Positions 53,986-64,000 of a DNA stretch of 64,000 nt are shown in pieces. This DNA is from Caballeronia pedi (lineage in GTDB: Bacteria; Pseudomonadota; Gammaproteobacteria; Burkholderiales; Burkholderiaceae), in the NCBI RefSeq assembly GCF_001544915.2, contig NZ_FCOE02000007.1, positions 239,868-303,867 of the forward strand. Direction: 5' to 3'. The first letter of the stretch is position 1. Each line of letters begins with the position of its first letter. The notes under the pieces were generated by a model. That model was not told the origin of the DNA and did no database searches. It was given only the letters and a program-made list of their open reading frames with translations. The translations under genes were made by a program, and so were the position numbers.

Positions 53986-54113
53986 TTCATTTCGGCTTCA
54001 TTTCGGCGCCGTGCGTATCAGCGAATTTCAGGCGTTCGGGATAACATGCCCGTTTGCGTAAATCGATCTTGCGCAACGTAACATCAGGCCACGTCACTCG
54101 TAAGGAGACTTGC

Positions 54114-55565
54114 ATGAGCAACACGCGTTCCGAGCTTCCCGCCTATCCGAATACCCGGCTGTATATCGACGGCGCCTGGCGCGATGGCTCGCGCGACACG
54201 GCCGTCATCAATCCGGCGAGCGAAGCCGAGATCGGCCGCCTGGCGCTCGCGGGAGAAGCGGAACTATCGCTCGCAGCAGATGCCGCCGCGCGCGGCTTCA
54301 AGGAATGGCGCAAGGTTTCGCCCTACGAGCGCAGCAAGCTCATGCGGCGCGCGGCGCAGAACATCCGCGAGCGCGCGGACCAGATTGCCGCCATCATGAC
54401 GATGGAGCAGGGTAAGCCATTCGGTGAAGCGCGCATCGAGACGCTCTCGGCAGCCGACATCATCGAATGGTTCGCGGAAGAAGGGCGCCGCACGTATGGC
54501 CGCGTGATTCCGTCGCGCACGGATGCGGTGCGCCAGATCGTCACGCGCGAACCGGTCGGCCCGGTCGCCGCGTTCACGCCGTGGAATTTCCCGATCAATC
54601 AGGCGGTGCGCAAGGTGTCGGCGGCGCTCGCGGCGGGCTGTTCGGTCGTGCTGAAGGGACCCGAGGAAACGCCCGCGAGCTGCGCGGCGCTGGTGCAGGC
54701 TTATGCCGATGCCGGTCTGCCCGCCGGCGTGCTGAATCTGGTGTTCGGCGTGCCCGCCGATGTCTCGAAGTATCTGATCGCGCATCCTGCCATCCGCAAG
54801 ATTTCGTTCACCGGTTCGACGCCGGTCGGCAAGCTGCTTGCGTCGCTCGCGGGCGAACACATGAAGCGCGTGACGATGGAACTGGGCGGCCACGCGCCGG
54901 CCATCGTGTTCAAGGACGCCGACGTGCCGCGCGCCGCGAAGATGCTTGCATCGGCGAAGTTTCGCAACGCGGGCCAGGTCTGCATTTCGCCGACGCGCTT
55001 TCTCGTCGAAGAATCGGTCTATGACGAGTTCGTGCAGCACTTCGTCGCGACGGCGAGCGCGGTCAAGGTCGGCAACGGCCTCGACGACGGCGTGCAGATG
55101 GGGCCGCTCGCGAACGGCCGGCGCCTCGAAGCGATGGAACGCCTCGTCGCCGATGCGCGCGAGCACGGCGCGAAAGTGCTGACGGGCGGCGAGCGCATCG
55201 GACGCGAAGGCTATTTCTTCGCACCGACCGTGCTCACCGATGTGCCGATGAGCGCGCGCATCATGACCGAAGAGCCGTTTGGCCCGATCGCGCCGATCGC
55301 GTCGTTCAAGTCCTACGACGAAGTGATCGCCGAGGCGAATCGTCTGCCTTACGGGCTCGCGGCGTATGCGTACACGCGTTCGGCAGCGATATCGGCGGCG
55401 GTGTCGGACGATATCGAAAGCGGCATGCTGTCGATCAATCATCATGGTCTTGCTTTGCCGGAAACGCCCTTCGGCGGCGTGAAGGATTCGGGCTACGGCT
55501 CCGAAGGCGGCAGCGAAGCGATGGAAGCGTATCTCGTCACGAAGTTCGTGACGGAGCATCGTTGA
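54114..55565 (+). CDS. NAD-dependent succinate-semialdehyde-type aldehyde dehydrogenase
   Basis: A 483-residue ALDH. Key positions: [11 protein letters not shown], cofactor motif [11 protein letters not shown], catalytic Glu in [12 protein letters not shown], and nucleophile Cys in [11 protein letters not shown]. Closest in style to GabD-like SSDH or 2-oxoglutarate semialdehyde dehydrogenase. ATG 54114 has AAGGAG 6 bases upstream; an earlier in-frame ATG has no RBS. Monocistronic, ended by a T-run terminator. Substrate not certain. Confidence 0.92.
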   Translation: MSNTRSELPAYPNTRLYIDGAWRDGSRDTAVINPASEAEIGRLALAGEAELSLAADAAARGFKEWRKVSPYERSKLMRRAAQNIRERADQIAAIMTMEQGKPFGEARIETLSAADIIEWFAEEGRRTYGRVIPSRTDAVRQIVTREPVGPVAAFTPWNFPINQAVRKVSAALAAGCSVVLKGPEETPASCAALVQAYADAGLPAGVLNLVFGVPADVSKYLIAHPAIRKISFTGSTPVGKLLASLAGEHMKRVTMELGGHAPAIVFKDADVPRAAKMLASAKFRNAGQVCISPTRFLVEESVYDEFVQHFVATASAVKVGNGLDDGVQMGPLANGRRLEAMERLVADAREHGAKVLTGGERIGREGYFFAPTVLTDVPMSARIMTEEPFGPIAPIASFKSYDEVIAEANRLPYGLAAYAYTRSAAISAAVSDDIESGMLSINHHGLALPETPFGGVKDSGYGSEGGSEAMEAYLVTKFVTEHR

Positions 55566-55593
55566 TCGGCTAGCCGGCGTCGATGCTTATCGG

Positions 55594-55619
55594 GCGGTCC
55601 TGAAAAGGGCCGCTTTTTT
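55594..55619 (+). terminator. Rho-independent terminator after the aldehyde dehydrogenase
   Basis: Stem GCGGTCC / GGGCCGC (one G-U pair) with a TGAAAA loop and a run of six T. Confidence 0.92.
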
Positions 55620-55793
55620 ATTGATCATGATAAGCATGTCGAAATAAATAGAATGACAACGAAAGCCGGACGCAAGCGCCGTGCAATAAGTGTCAGTTTC
55701 AAGAGTGTAACCACGTAACACGCCGAAAAAACCATGTAGCCGAATCGCCAGCTTCGTTCACTAGCATAGGTTCGACGATGCCTGGAGAACCGA

Positions 55794-56024
55794 ATGCTAA
55801 GCCCTCACGAAATATCGACGCTCATGCTGATCCAGCGCGCTCCTCATCAGGTCGAGTTGTTCGGACAGAGCACCGCGCGTCTTCGACAGGAAGCGCTCGT
55901 CGAAATCCGGCGTCTGCCGACCGGCGACCCGATGCCTCTGCTCACGCCCAAGGGACAGGACATGCTGAAGCGCCTCGATGCGCTCTGGAAGCTGCGTTCG
56001 CACGAGGCCGACGCGAGCGAGTAG
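55794..56024 (+). CDS. Small hypothetical protein
   Basis: A 76-residue soluble protein, mainly helical (SPHEISTLMLIQRAPHQVEL; LRQEALVEIRRL; LTPKGQDMLKRLDALW). The pattern suggests a small winged-helix-like fold, but no family is recognised. GGAG 7 bases before the ATG supports translation. Isolated after a 174-base AT-rich spacer. Confidence 0.65.
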   Translation: MLSPHEISTLMLIQRAPHQVELFGQSTARLRQEALVEIRRLPTGDPMPLLTPKGQDMLKRLDALWKLRSHEADASE

Positions 56025-56088
56025 GTCGAGCATGCTTGCGCTCGCAAGGGTATTCTGTGTCACGTTCTCTTAGACACGGAGCCCGCAA

Positions 56089-56919
56089 GTGACTCAATCG
56101 AAACAACTGACCGTCGCATTGCTCGGCGCAGGCAGCATGGGATCGGGCGTCGGCCGCGCGTTGACGCAGGCGGGCGCGCGCGTGCTGACATCGCTCGAAG
56201 GCAGAAGCGCCGCAAGCGCATCGCGCGCACACGAGGCCGGCATGGAAGACGCGAGTCTCGACAGCCTCGCGACGTGCGACTTCATTCTGTCGATCGTGCC
56301 GCCCGCGGTCGCGATCGAAGCCGCAGAGCGCATGGCACCCGTGCTCGAACGCGCGAGCGTGCGGCCGCTTTACATCGACTGCAACGCGATCAATCCCGAT
56401 ACCGTCAGGAAGATCGCGCGTACGCTGGAGCCGACCGGTACGCCATTCGTCGATGGCGCGATCATCGGCCAGCCTTCCTCGCCGAAGTTCTACGTGTCCG
56501 GCCCGCACGCACGGCGCGCGCAACCGCTCGCCGATGCAGGCCTCGACGTGCGCGTGCTCGATGGACCGGTCGGCGCGGCGTCGGCGCTCAAGATGTCGTA
56601 TGCGGGCATCACGAAGGGGCTCACGGCGCTCGGCTCGGCGATGTCGCTCGCCGCGATGCGCAACGGCGCAGGCGACGCGCTGTTCGCCGAACTCGCGCAG
56701 AGTCAGCCCGCGCTGGCCGCGTGGCTCGCGGGCAACGTGCCGCGCATGCCGCCGAAGGCGTATCGCTGGGTCGCGGAGATGGCGGAGATCGCGCAGTTCA
56801 TAGGCGATGAATTTGCCGAGCATCGCATCTATGAAGGCGCGGCGGGGCTGTACGCGCGGCTCGCGAAAGACAAGGACGCGACGGACGCGCTCGAACGCTT
56901 CTTCAAGGAAGCGCGTTAA
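56089..56919 (+). CDS. NAD(P)-binding 6-phosphogluconate-dehydrogenase-like protein (DUF1932)
   Basis: A 276-residue protein starting at GTG 56089 (CGGAG 7 bases upstream). Rossmann motif LLGAGSMGSGVGRAL (residues 11-25), DGAIIGQPSSPKFYVSGP, and a C-terminal DUF1932 helical domain (AASALKMSYAGITKGLTALG). It resembles a beta-hydroxyacid dehydrogenase of unknown substrate. It overlaps the convergent MocR gene by 4 bases at the 3' ends. Confidence 0.85.
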   Translation: MTQSKQLTVALLGAGSMGSGVGRALTQAGARVLTSLEGRSAASASRAHEAGMEDASLDSLATCDFILSIVPPAVAIEAAERMAPVLERASVRPLYIDCNAINPDTVRKIARTLEPTGTPFVDGAIIGQPSSPKFYVSGPHARRAQPLADAGLDVRVLDGPVGAASALKMSYAGITKGLTALGSAMSLAAMRNGAGDALFAELAQSQPALAAWLAGNVPRMPPKAYRWVAEMAEIAQFIGDEFAEHRIYEGAAGLYARLAKDKDATDALERFFKEAR

Positions 56920-58340
56920 GCGCGCGCGGTGGCCGCTTCCGTCATCGCTTCGAAGAAGCGCGTCGCGCGCCGGTCGCCCGCATACGCCGAATTGATACGC
57001 ACCCACGGACACGCTTCGCCGTTCGGGCGGTAATAGCTGCCCGGCGCGAGCGTCACGCCGAACTTCACGGCTTCGTCGACGAGCACGGCCGAATCGTCGA
57101 TGCCCGGCACTTTCGCCCACACGAAGTTGCCGCCGCTTGGCTCATCGAACACGTCCCAGCCGTAGCCTTCGAGCGTTTGCACCGCGCTCGACAGCGAATC
57201 GCGCACGCGCTTGCGCAGCCGCTCCAGATACTTGCGATACGTGCCGCGCTCCAGCAGGCTTGCCGCGACGCTTTCCGCGAAACGCGTGCCGCCGAGGCTC
57301 GTCAGCACCTTTACGTCGACGAGATTCTTCACGAGCTCGCGATTCGCCGCGAGATAGCCGATCCGCAGCGACGACGACAAGGTCTTCGACAAGCCGCCGA
57401 CATAGATCACGCGATCGAACTGGTCGAGCGACGCGAGCCTTTGCGTCGGCACGGCCTGGAAGTCGGCGTAGATATCGTCCTCGACGATCGTGAAGCCGTG
57501 CTGCGTCGCGAGTTGCAGCAGCCTGAACGCGACCTGCGGTGCGATGTTCGTCGCGGTCGGATTCTGGAACACGGTGTTGATGAAGAAGAGCTTCGGCTGA
57601 TGCTGCTTCAACAGCGCCTCGGCGACATCGATATCGGGTCCGTTCGCGAGCCGCGGCACGCCCACGAGCCGCACGCCTTGCAGCTTGAGCAGCCCGAACA
57701 GGTTGTAATAGCCGGGGTCTTCGACGAACACCGTATCGCCCGGCTTCAACATGTAGCGCACGACGAGATCGAGCGCCTGACTCGCGCCGTTCGTGATCAT
57801 CACGTTCGGCAGATCGGCGTCGATGCCGAGCGCGTTGATGCGCATCACGACTTGCTGACGCAGCGTGGTGTCCCCGTGGGGAATCGCGTAGTCGATCACG
57901 CTCGGCACGTCGACGCGTGAGGACTGGCGGATCGCCTGCGTGAGACCGTCCACGTCGCGCCACGCTTCGGGAATGAAGCCGCTCGACAGCTTGAGCGTCT
58001 CGCCGGGATAGTTGAATTGCTGGAGGATCTGGTTCGATTCCTCTTCGGCGAGGCGCGGATTGCAATTGCCGGCGTTACTCTCGCGTTCCTCGACGTGATT
58101 GGCCACGTAGAAGCCGGAACCGTGCTTCGGCTGAATCAGTCCGCGCGACGCGAGACGGTCATACGCCTCGATCACCGGGAAACGGCTGATGCGCTGCTCG
58201 GCGGCCAGCTGACGGATCGACGGCAGCTTCGCGCCCGCGAGCACGCGGCGCGAGCGGATCATCGCCTCGATCTGGTTGACGATCTGCTCGGTCAGCGGCA
58301 CGCCGGTGCCCCCGTCGATGTGAAGCGGAAGTGCGTTCAT
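56916..58340 (-). CDS. MocR-type (GntR/aminotransferase) transcriptional regulator
   Basis: A 474-residue fusion. Residues 1-78 are a GntR winged helix (LPSIRQLAAEQRISRFPVIE). Residues 110-470 are a fold-type I aminotransferase domain with the PLP-binding region VFVEDPGYYNLFG and the Schiff-base Lys in YVGGLSKTLSSSLRIGYLA. Such proteins sense amino acids or PLP compounds. It is divergent from the DUF2917 gene; the shared spacer is full of ACTGTTCA octamers that look like its operator. Confidence 0.93.
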   Translation of the reverse strand: MNALPLHIDGGTGVPLTEQIVNQIEAMIRSRRVLAGAKLPSIRQLAAEQRISRFPVIEAYDRLASRGLIQPKHGSGFYVANHVEERESNAGNCNPRLAEEESNQILQQFNYPGETLKLSSGFIPEAWRDVDGLTQAIRQSSRVDVPSVIDYAIPHGDTTLRQQVVMRINALGIDADLPNVMITNGASQALDLVVRYMLKPGDTVFVEDPGYYNLFGLLKLQGVRLVGVPRLANGPDIDVAEALLKQHQPKLFFINTVFQNPTATNIAPQVAFRLLQLATQHGFTIVEDDIYADFQAVPTQRLASLDQFDRVIYVGGLSKTLSSSLRIGYLAANRELVKNLVDVKVLTSLGGTRFAESVAASLLERGTYRKYLERLRKRVRDSLSSAVQTLEGYGWDVFDEPSGGNFVWAKVPGIDDSAVLVDEAVKFGVTLAPGSYYRPNGEACPWVRINSAYAGDRRATRFFEAMTEAATARA

Positions 58341-58350
58341 GATGTCGGAA

Positions 58351-58556
58351 ACTGTTCAGTGAATCGCGGTGAACAGTTCGATTTCTCTGTTCGCCAGTGT
58401 CGTGGGGTCATTCGAACCCATCCGAAAAGCCCCGTCAAGACTGGCCGAACGGCTAAGCGAAGTGTTTTTAAAGTGTCAGATCGATATGAACTGTTCACCC
58501 AATTTAGCTTAACAGTTCTGCTCTAACTGTTCATAAGTGTTCATTCAAACTGTTCG
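58351..58556. promoter_or_regulatory. Repeated ACTGTTCA octamers in the MocR/DUF2917 divergent promoter
   Basis: ACTGTTCA occurs at 58351, 58490 and 58526, with near copies AGTGTTCA at 58536 and ACTGTTCG at 58549. Inverted copies occur at 58370 (TGAACAGT) and 58511 (AACAGTTC). MocR proteins bind direct or inverted repeats close to their own start, so these are probable operator half-sites controlling both directions. No gene is seen in 58341-58638. Confidence 0.7.
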
Positions 58557-58638
58557 AAATCAGTCGAATAATAGGATCAACGGCTGCTATTGAATGCGAA
58601 TGCGGCCTTCCAGTTAGACGATCCGAAGGAGCAGCATC

Positions 58639-58962
58639 ATGCGTGAAATCCGCACATTTGAACTCGATCGGCGCGACGCGCCGACGCGCTGGGTAATCGA
58701 CCGGCCTCAAATCCTGCGCGTAACGCGCGGGCAAATCTGGGTGACCATCGAAGGCGCAGCCGATGATTACTGGCTGGACGCGGGCGCATCCGTCGAGTTG
58801 AAGCCTTACACGACGATCTGGGTCAGCGGAACGGAGGACGCGAGCTGGTTCTCGCTGGCATCCGACTCGACGCGGGGCGGCGCGCGGCGCTTGGCCGAAA
58901 TCGTCCGCGTGTGGCTTGGGCGCCGTCCGATGTCCGTGAAGCTCGCGACCTTCAAGGCGTAG
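58639..58962 (+). CDS. DUF2917 family protein
   Basis: A 107-residue protein with a small cupin-like beta domain (ILRVTRGQIWVTIEGAADDY, WLDAGASVELKPYTTIWVSG), typical of DUF2917 proteins in Burkholderiales. Function unknown. RBS GAAGGAG precedes the ATG. Probably controlled by the divergent MocR regulator. Confidence 0.8.
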   Translation: MREIRTFELDRRDAPTRWVIDRPQILRVTRGQIWVTIEGAADDYWLDAGASVELKPYTTIWVSGTEDASWFSLASDSTRGGARRLAEIVRVWLGRRPMSVKLATFKA

Positions 58963-58965
58963 GAC

Positions 58966-58991
58966 AAAAAAAACCCGGCCGTGCCCGGGTT
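58966..58991 (-). terminator. Rho-independent terminator of the acnA operon
   Basis: On the minus strand AACCCGG / CCGGGTT with a 6-base loop is followed by a T-run (plus-strand A tract 58966-58971). A second hairpin (CGCGCTC/GAGCGCG near 58999-59017) lies between it and the acnA stop. Confidence 0.88.
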
Positions 58992-59040
58992 CAATGTTCC
59001 CGCGCTCTTTCGAGCGCGGTCACCTGCAAAACAGGCTTGC

Positions 59041-61746
59041 TTACGCCGCGAGCAGCGAGCGCAGCACGAACGGCAGAATCCCGCCGTGCTTGTAGTAGTC
59101 GACTTCGATCGGCGTGTCGATACGCAGCAGCACCTGCACGCGATCTTCCTTGCCGTCCTTGCGATGGATCACGAGCGTGACTTCCTGCTGCGGCTTGAAG
59201 TCGTCGCCGAGGCCTTCGACGTCGTAGGTCTCTTCGCCCGTGATGCCCAGCGTCTGCACGCTGTCCGTGCCCTTGAACTGCAGCGGCAACACGCCCATGC
59301 CGACCAGGTTCGAGCGATGGATACGCTCGAAGCTGCGCGCCACCACGGCCTTCACGCCGAGCAGTTGCGTGCCCTTCGCGGCCCAGTCGCGCGACGAACC
59401 CGTGCCGTACTCCTCGCCCGCGAAGATGACGGTCTGCGTGTCGGCGTCGATGTACTTCATCGCCGCGTCGTAGATCGACAGTTGTTCGCCGCTCGGCTGG
59501 TGAATCGTCAGGCCGCCTTCGATGCGCGTGCCGTCCGCTTTCGCCGGGATCATCAGGTTCTTGATACGCACGTTCGCGAAGGTGCCGCGCATCATCACGT
59601 CGTGGTTGCCGCGGCGCGAGCCGTAGCTGTTGAAGTCGGCCTTCTGCACGCCGTTCGCCTTCAGCCAGACGCCCGCCGGCGACGTTTCCTTGATCGAACC
59701 CGCCGGACTGATGTGGTCGGTCGTCACGGAATCGCCGAAGATGCCGAGCGCGCGCGCGCCCTTGACGGCCGGGATCGAATCGGCCGGGGACATCGAGAAG
59801 TCGCTGCCGAAGAACGGCGGCTCGGCGATGTACGTCGACTTCGGCCAGTCATAGACCTGACCGCTTTCGCCCGCGATCTTGCTCCACAGGTCGCCGTCCT
59901 TCGTGAGCTGCGAGTAGTTCTCGCGGAACGCCTTCGCATCCAGCGCGTACTTGAGCAGCGCGTGGACTTCGTCGCTCGTCGGCCAGATGTCGCCGAGATA
60001 GATGTCGCGCCCGCCCGTGCCCTTGCCGACCGGCTCGGTCATCAGGTCGCGCGTGATGTTGCCCGCGATCGCGTACGCGACGACCAGCGGCGGCGAGGCC
60101 AGGAAGTTCGCGCGGATGTTCGGGTGAATGCGCGCTTCGAAGTTACGGTTGCCAGACAGCACGGCTGCCGCGACGATGTCGTTCTTCGTGATCGCGTCGT
60201 TCAGTTCCGGCGTCAGGTCGCCCGCGTTGCCGATGCACGTCGTGCAGCCGTAAGCGGCGAGCGTGAAGCCGAGTTGGTCGAGATAGGGCAGCAGACCGGT
60301 CTTCGTCAGATATTCGGTGACGATACGCGATCCCGGCGCGAGCGACGTCTTGATGTGCGGCGCGACCGTCAGGCCCGCTTCGACGGCCTTTTTCGCCAGC
60401 AAGCCGGCGGCGAGCAGCACGCTCGGGTTCGACGTGTTCGTGCACGAGGTGATCGCGGCGATCAGCACGTCGCCGTTTTTCACATCGACGCCATCGGTCG
60501 TCGTGTACTGGGTTTCGAGCTCCGCTGCCTTCTTGTTGAAGCCGTTTTCACCGACCGGCTTCGAGAACAGGTCGACGAACGTGCTCTTCACGTTGCCGAT
60601 TTCGATGCGGTCCTGCGGACGCTTCGGACCCGCGAGCGACGGCGCGACCGTGCTCAGATCCAGCGTGAGCGTCTTGGTGTAGTCGATGTCGCCGGCCTTC
60701 GGCACGCCCCACAGCTTCTGCGCCTTGAAGTATTGCTCGAACGCGGCGATTTCGGCGTCGGTGCGGCCCGTGCCCTTGAAGTAGTCGATGGTCTTTTCAT
60801 CGACGGGGAAGAAGCCCATCGTCGCGCCGTACTCGGGCGCCATGTTGCCGATGGTCGCGCGATCCGGCACGCCGATCGAAGCCGTGCCTTCGCCAAAGAA
60901 CTCGACGAACTTGCCGACGACCTTTTCCTTGCGCAGCATCTCGGTGATGGTCAGCACGAGGTCGGTCGCCGTGCAGCCTTCGCGCAGCTTGCCCTTCAAC
61001 TCGACGCCGACCACGTCCGGCGTCAGGAAATACACCGGCTGGCCGAGCATGCCCGCTTCCGCTTCGATGCCGCCCACGCCCCAGCCCACCACGCCGATGC
61101 CGTTGATCATCGTCGTGTGGCTGTCAGTGCCGACGAGCGTGTCCGGATAGTAGACGCCGTCCTTCTTGTGCACGCCGCGCGCGAGATACTCCAGGTTCAC
61201 CTGGTGCACGATGCCGATGCCCGGCGGCACGACCTTGAACGTGTCGAATGCCTGCATGCCCCACTTCATGAACTGGTAGCGCTCGTTGTTGCGCTGGAAT
61301 TCCAGTTTCATGTTCAGGTCGAGCGCGTTCGGCTCGCGGAAGTGGTCGATCTGCACCGAGTGATCGACGACGAGGTCGACCGGCACCAGCGGCTCGATCG
61401 CCTTGGGGTCCTTGCCGGCGCGCTTGGCGACGCCGCGCATTGCTGCGATGTCGGCGAGCAGCGGCACGCCGGTGAAGTCCTGCAGCACGACGCGCGCGAC
61501 CACGAACGGAATTTCATCGACACGCGCTGCGTTCGGCTTCCAGTTCACGAGTTGCTCGATGTGCTCCTCGGAGATTTTCTTGCCGTCGTAATTGCGCAGC
61601 ACCGATTCGAGCACCAGACGAATCGAAACAGGAAGGCGCTCGATCTTGACCTTCAGCGCGTCGCCGAGCTGGGGCAGCGAATAGAACTTGCCTTTGCCGG
61701 AACCGCTGTCGAATTCCTTGAGCGTATTGTGGAGATTGTGGGCCAT
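59041..61746 (-). CDS. acnA: Aconitate hydratase AcnA
   Basis: A 901-residue aconitase of the AcnA/IRP type. Cluster ligands are the Cys in [12 protein letters not shown] and the pair in [11 protein letters not shown]. Other family marks are [20 protein letters not shown] near residue 205 and [15 protein letters not shown] near 775 (swivel domain). It isomerises citrate and, in the methylcitrate cycle, can hydrate 2-methyl-cis-aconitate made by PrpD, which is encoded 50 bases upstream. RBS AAGGA precedes the ATG. Confidence 0.96.
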   Translation of the reverse strand: MAHNLHNTLKEFDSGSGKGKFYSLPQLGDALKVKIERLPVSIRLVLESVLRNYDGKKISEEHIEQLVNWKPNAARVDEIPFVVARVVLQDFTGVPLLADIAAMRGVAKRAGKDPKAIEPLVPVDLVVDHSVQIDHFREPNALDLNMKLEFQRNNERYQFMKWGMQAFDTFKVVPPGIGIVHQVNLEYLARGVHKKDGVYYPDTLVGTDSHTTMINGIGVVGWGVGGIEAEAGMLGQPVYFLTPDVVGVELKGKLREGCTATDLVLTITEMLRKEKVVGKFVEFFGEGTASIGVPDRATIGNMAPEYGATMGFFPVDEKTIDYFKGTGRTDAEIAAFEQYFKAQKLWGVPKAGDIDYTKTLTLDLSTVAPSLAGPKRPQDRIEIGNVKSTFVDLFSKPVGENGFNKKAAELETQYTTTDGVDVKNGDVLIAAITSCTNTSNPSVLLAAGLLAKKAVEAGLTVAPHIKTSLAPGSRIVTEYLTKTGLLPYLDQLGFTLAAYGCTTCIGNAGDLTPELNDAITKNDIVAAAVLSGNRNFEARIHPNIRANFLASPPLVVAYAIAGNITRDLMTEPVGKGTGGRDIYLGDIWPTSDEVHALLKYALDAKAFRENYSQLTKDGDLWSKIAGESGQVYDWPKSTYIAEPPFFGSDFSMSPADSIPAVKGARALGIFGDSVTTDHISPAGSIKETSPAGVWLKANGVQKADFNSYGSRRGNHDVMMRGTFANVRIKNLMIPAKADGTRIEGGLTIHQPSGEQLSIYDAAMKYIDADTQTVIFAGEEYGTGSSRDWAAKGTQLLGVKAVVARSFERIHRSNLVGMGVLPLQFKGTDSVQTLGITGEETYDVEGLGDDFKPQQEVTLVIHRKDGKEDRVQVLLRIDTPIEVDYYKHGGILPFVLRSLLAA

Positions 61747-61796
61747 GGTTATTTTCCTTGGACTAAGACGAGGAAATTGCTCTGGTTGCTGTCAGG

Positions 61797-63248
61797 CTAA
61801 ATCACATACAGATCGACGTATTCATTGACCGGCATCGCTTCGAGCGTTGCCTGATCGAGCGATGCCGCGAGGATCGCTTGCTGTTGCTTCTGCGGAAAAC
61901 GGCGCGCGAGGTTCGTCCTGAACTTCTCGACGAGCAGAGGTATGCCGTCCGCGCGACGGCGCTTGTGACCGATCGGATACTCGACCGCGATTTCATCGAG
62001 CGTCGTGCCGTCATTGAATTCGACGGTCAGCGCATTCGCGATCGAGCGCTTCTCCGGGTCGTGATAATCCTTCGTGTATTGCGGGTCTTCCACGCATTCC
62101 ATCTTCTCGCGCAGCGTGTCGATGCGCGGGTCTTGCGCGATAGCGTCTTCGTAATCGGGAGCGGTGAGGCGGCCGTGAATCAGCGGCACGGCGATCATGT
62201 ACTGAATGCAGTGATCGCGGTCCGCCGGGTTGTCCAGCGGCCCCTTCTTGTCGATGATGCGAATCGCCGCTTCGTGCGTGCGGATCGTGATTCGCCTGAT
62301 GTCATCGACGGACTTGCCTGCTTCCTTGAGCCTGCCATGCAAGGTCATCGCGGCTTCGACCGCGGTCTGCGCGTGGAATTCGGCAGGGAACGCGATCTTG
62401 AACAGCACGTTCTCCATCACGTACGAGCCGTACGGACGCTGGAACGTGAACGCGTTGCCCTTGAAGAGCACATCGTAAAAGCCCCACGTTTTGGCGGTCA
62501 GAGCGGACGGATAGCCTATCTCGCCGGTCTTCGCGATCAGCGCGAGACGCACGGCGCGCGAGGTGGCGTCGCCCGCGGCCCACGACTTGCGCGAGCCCGT
62601 ATTCGGCGCATGACGATACGTGCGCAGCGCATGGCCATCGACGAAGGCCAAGGAAACAGCGTTGATCAGCTCATCGCGCGTAAGGCCGATCATCTGTCCG
62701 ACGACTGCCGTGGAAGCCAGTTTCACGAGCAGCACATGATCGAGACCGACCTTGTTGAACGAGTTTTCGAGCGCGATGCAGCCTTGAATTTCGTGCGCCT
62801 TGATCATCGCGATCAGGACGTCTTTCATGTCGAGCGGCTTCTTGCCCGAGGCGATCGCGTTACGCGAAAGCCAGTCGGCGGTAGCCAGAATGCCGCCGAG
62901 GTTATCAGACGGATGGCCCCATTCGGCGGCGAGCCAGGTGTCGTTGAAGTCGAGCCAGCGGATCATCGCGCCGATGTTGAACGCGGCCTGAACCGGGTCG
63001 AGCTGGAATTGCGTGCCGGGCACTTTCGCGCCGTTGGGGACGATCGTGCCGGGCACGATCGGTCCCATCAGCTTGGTGCAGGCGGGGTAGGAGAGGGCTT
63101 CGAGTCCGCAACCGAGCGTGTCGATCAGGCAGTTGCGCGCCGTTTCGAGCGCAAGCGCGCTGTCGACACGATAAGTCAGCACGTAGTCGACAATCTCGAC
63201 GAGTACCTTGTCCGGATCAGGCCGGATGTTGGAGGTCGGTGCGGACAT
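61797..63248 (-). CDS. prpD: 2-methylcitrate dehydratase PrpD
   Basis: A 483-residue MmgE/PrpD-family protein of typical length, with [20 protein letters not shown] near residue 45, [20 protein letters not shown] near residue 95 and [18 protein letters not shown] near 280. It dehydrates 2-methylcitrate in propionate catabolism. Co-directional with a lysozyme-inhibitor-like gene and prpC upstream and acnA downstream, forming one methylcitrate unit. Confidence 0.95.
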   Translation of the reverse strand: MSAPTSNIRPDPDKVLVEIVDYVLTYRVDSALALETARNCLIDTLGCGLEALSYPACTKLMGPIVPGTIVPNGAKVPGTQFQLDPVQAAFNIGAMIRWLDFNDTWLAAEWGHPSDNLGGILATADWLSRNAIASGKKPLDMKDVLIAMIKAHEIQGCIALENSFNKVGLDHVLLVKLASTAVVGQMIGLTRDELINAVSLAFVDGHALRTYRHAPNTGSRKSWAAGDATSRAVRLALIAKTGEIGYPSALTAKTWGFYDVLFKGNAFTFQRPYGSYVMENVLFKIAFPAEFHAQTAVEAAMTLHGRLKEAGKSVDDIRRITIRTHEAAIRIIDKKGPLDNPADRDHCIQYMIAVPLIHGRLTAPDYEDAIAQDPRIDTLREKMECVEDPQYTKDYHDPEKRSIANALTVEFNDGTTLDEIAVEYPIGHKRRRADGIPLLVEKFRTNLARRFPQKQQQAILAASLDQATLEAMPVNEYVDLYVI

Positions 63249-63279
63249 CGAGGGATTCCTGATGTAAATGCTGCCTGAG

Positions 63280-63798
63280 TTAGTTCACGTTCTTGATGAG
63301 CGCTTCAGACTGCGTGGGCGCGGCACCGCCCGCAGCCATTTCCGGCGTCACGCACTCATCGGCCAGGCGCGACGAGTCTTTGTCCGAGAACAGCATCGCT
63401 TTCGACGGGATCACGACGAGATCCATGCCCGATGCCGTATCGTGGAAGCGGTCGGCGCCGGTCGTCGTGTCCTGACGCGGCAGCTTGTAGTCCTTCTTGG
63501 CCCAGTTCACGGTGACGATGGTGTCACGCTTCATGTCGCCTTTCAGATAGAAAGTATTGCCGTCCTTGCACGACCACTTCACTGCACCTTCGGGGATCGG
63601 ATCGACCTTGGCCGCAGCGGCCGCTTCGGCCTTGGGGCTGCGCTTGATCAGGCGGCGAGCCGGTGCGGGACGCTTGGCCGTGGACGTGGCCTTGGCCTTG
63701 CTCGCGTCGGTCGTCGTCGCAGCGAAGGCGTCGACGCTGACGAAGACGCTCGTCGTTGCCAGCGTGCCGGCGATTGCAGCGATCAGAAGTTTATTCAT
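63280..63798 (-). CDS. Secreted MliC-like (C-type lysozyme inhibitor) domain protein
   Basis: A 172-residue protein. ATG 63798 starts a signal peptide ([19 protein letters not shown], cleavage near AFA-ATT) and has AAAGG upstream; an in-frame start 7 codons earlier lacks both. A Lys/Ala-rich linker follows. The C-terminal 85 residues match the MliC fold pattern: [29 protein letters not shown], a degenerate GADRFHD for SGARY, and a closing Cys in RLADEC. Probably periplasmic. Its place between prpC and prpD is unusual. Confidence 0.65.
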   Translation of the reverse strand: MNKLLIAAIAGTLATTSVFVSVDAFAATTTDASKAKATSTAKRPAPARRLIKRSPKAEAAAAAKVDPIPEGAVKWSCKDGNTFYLKGDMKRDTIVTVNWAKKDYKLPRQDTTTGADRFHDTASGMDLVVIPSKAMLFSDKDSSRLADECVTPEMAAGGAAPTQSEALIKNVN

Positions 63799-63886
63799 CG
63801 AAAAACCTTTCAAAAACATTGGGGTTGAAAACAGATTGCAGCGCGGCGTGGATTGTCGTTCACATCGAATCCGATCGCGCAGCCCT

Positions 63887-64000
63887 CTATTTTCGCTTAT
63901 TTATCGGGAGGAACTTCAAATTCTCCGGTCCGGTGTAATTCGCGCTCGGCCGGATGATCTTGTTGTCGATGCGTTGTTCGATGATGTGCGCCGCCCATCC
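63887..64000 (-). CDS. prpC: 2-methylcitrate synthase PrpC, 3' end only
   Basis: The last 37 codons of a gene running out of the window. The reverse strand reads [20 protein letters not shown] and ends [12 protein letters not shown], the C-terminus typical of 2-methylcitrate synthase rather than GltA. The stop is TAG at 63889-63887. It condenses propionyl-CoA with oxaloacetate and fits the prpD and acnA genes downstream. Confidence 0.85.
   Translation of the reverse strand, partial: GWAAHIIEQRIDNKIIRPSANYTGPENLKFLPINKRK

Noticed and set aside
55797..56063. 88-codon minus-strand frame opposite the small hypothetical gene
   Set aside because: The plus-strand frame has GGAG at proper spacing and a better-structured helical sequence.
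58981..61800. Very long open frame (939 codons) on the plus strand
   Set aside because: It lies exactly opposite acnA, is Arg/His/Val-rich with no domain, and results from GC-rich codon use of the aconitase.

Overview
The window is a high-GC, gene-dense chromosomal segment with long tightly packed operons and many ATGA start/stop overlaps. Gene content (2-methylcitrate cycle genes, a Burkholderia-type DUF2917 protein, OmpR/CusS-like two-component genes, FdrA/DUF1116/DUF2877 cluster) points to a Burkholderiaceae member, most likely Paraburkholderia or Caballeronia. That is inference from protein content; no rRNA or other marker is present. I see no tRNA, rRNA, CRISPR array or insertion sequence.

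Layout. (1) 1-5054: the end of a ribose-type sugar ABC transporter operon (ATPase, permease, binding protein) with a TIM-barrel sugar isomerase and a Gfo/Idh/MocA dehydrogenase. (2) 5110-26291: a type III secretion (T3SS) island. Its left part carries candidate secreted or surface proteins: an HExxH/YD-repeat protein, a YadA-type autotransporter, a DUF1521 self-cleaving protein, a Gly/Ala-rich harpin-like protein and a ribbon-helix-helix protein. The core operon follows in the order sctC-D-F?-I-J-K-L-Q-R-S-T-U-V-N-O. On its right is a low-GC DUF1493/STM2901-like pair. No translocon, gatekeeper, ruler or chaperone gene is visible. SctU ends before its autoproteolytic domain, and sctK is split by a frame change at a GC repeat.

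(3) 26385-32432: gnd, a GIY-YIG-like protein, panE, a split chromate transporter, an AT-rich spacer, two genes built from one unrecognised repeated domain of about 80 residues, and a thioredoxin-like gene. (4) 32442-37885: a FadR-type regulator with a strong upstream palindrome, then a complete L-threonate plus D-erythronate catabolic operon (ltnD, otnK, otnC, otnI, denD). (5) 38115-41067: a DedA-rhodanese fusion translationally coupled to a cNMP-domain/thioredoxin-reductase-like flavoprotein that lacks the CxxC motif. (6) 41392-49737: an isochorismatase-family amidohydrolase, the three proteins of an AllFGH-type carbamoyltransferase, carbamate kinase, a free-standing allophanate-hydrolase C-domain protein, a cytosine-permease-like transporter and a LysR regulator. 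Together they look like an ATP-yielding pathway for a carbamoylated nitrogen compound.

(7) 49700-53985: a CusRS-like two-component system divergent from a cytochrome b561, a sulfite-oxidase-fold molybdoenzyme and a periplasmic protein. (8) 54114-58962: an aldehyde dehydrogenase, a small unknown protein, a DUF1932 dehydrogenase, a MocR regulator with repeated operator-like octamers, and a DUF2917 protein. (9) 58966-64000: aconitase, prpD, a lysozyme-inhibitor-like secreted protein and the 3' end of prpC, all on the minus strand (2-methylcitrate cycle).
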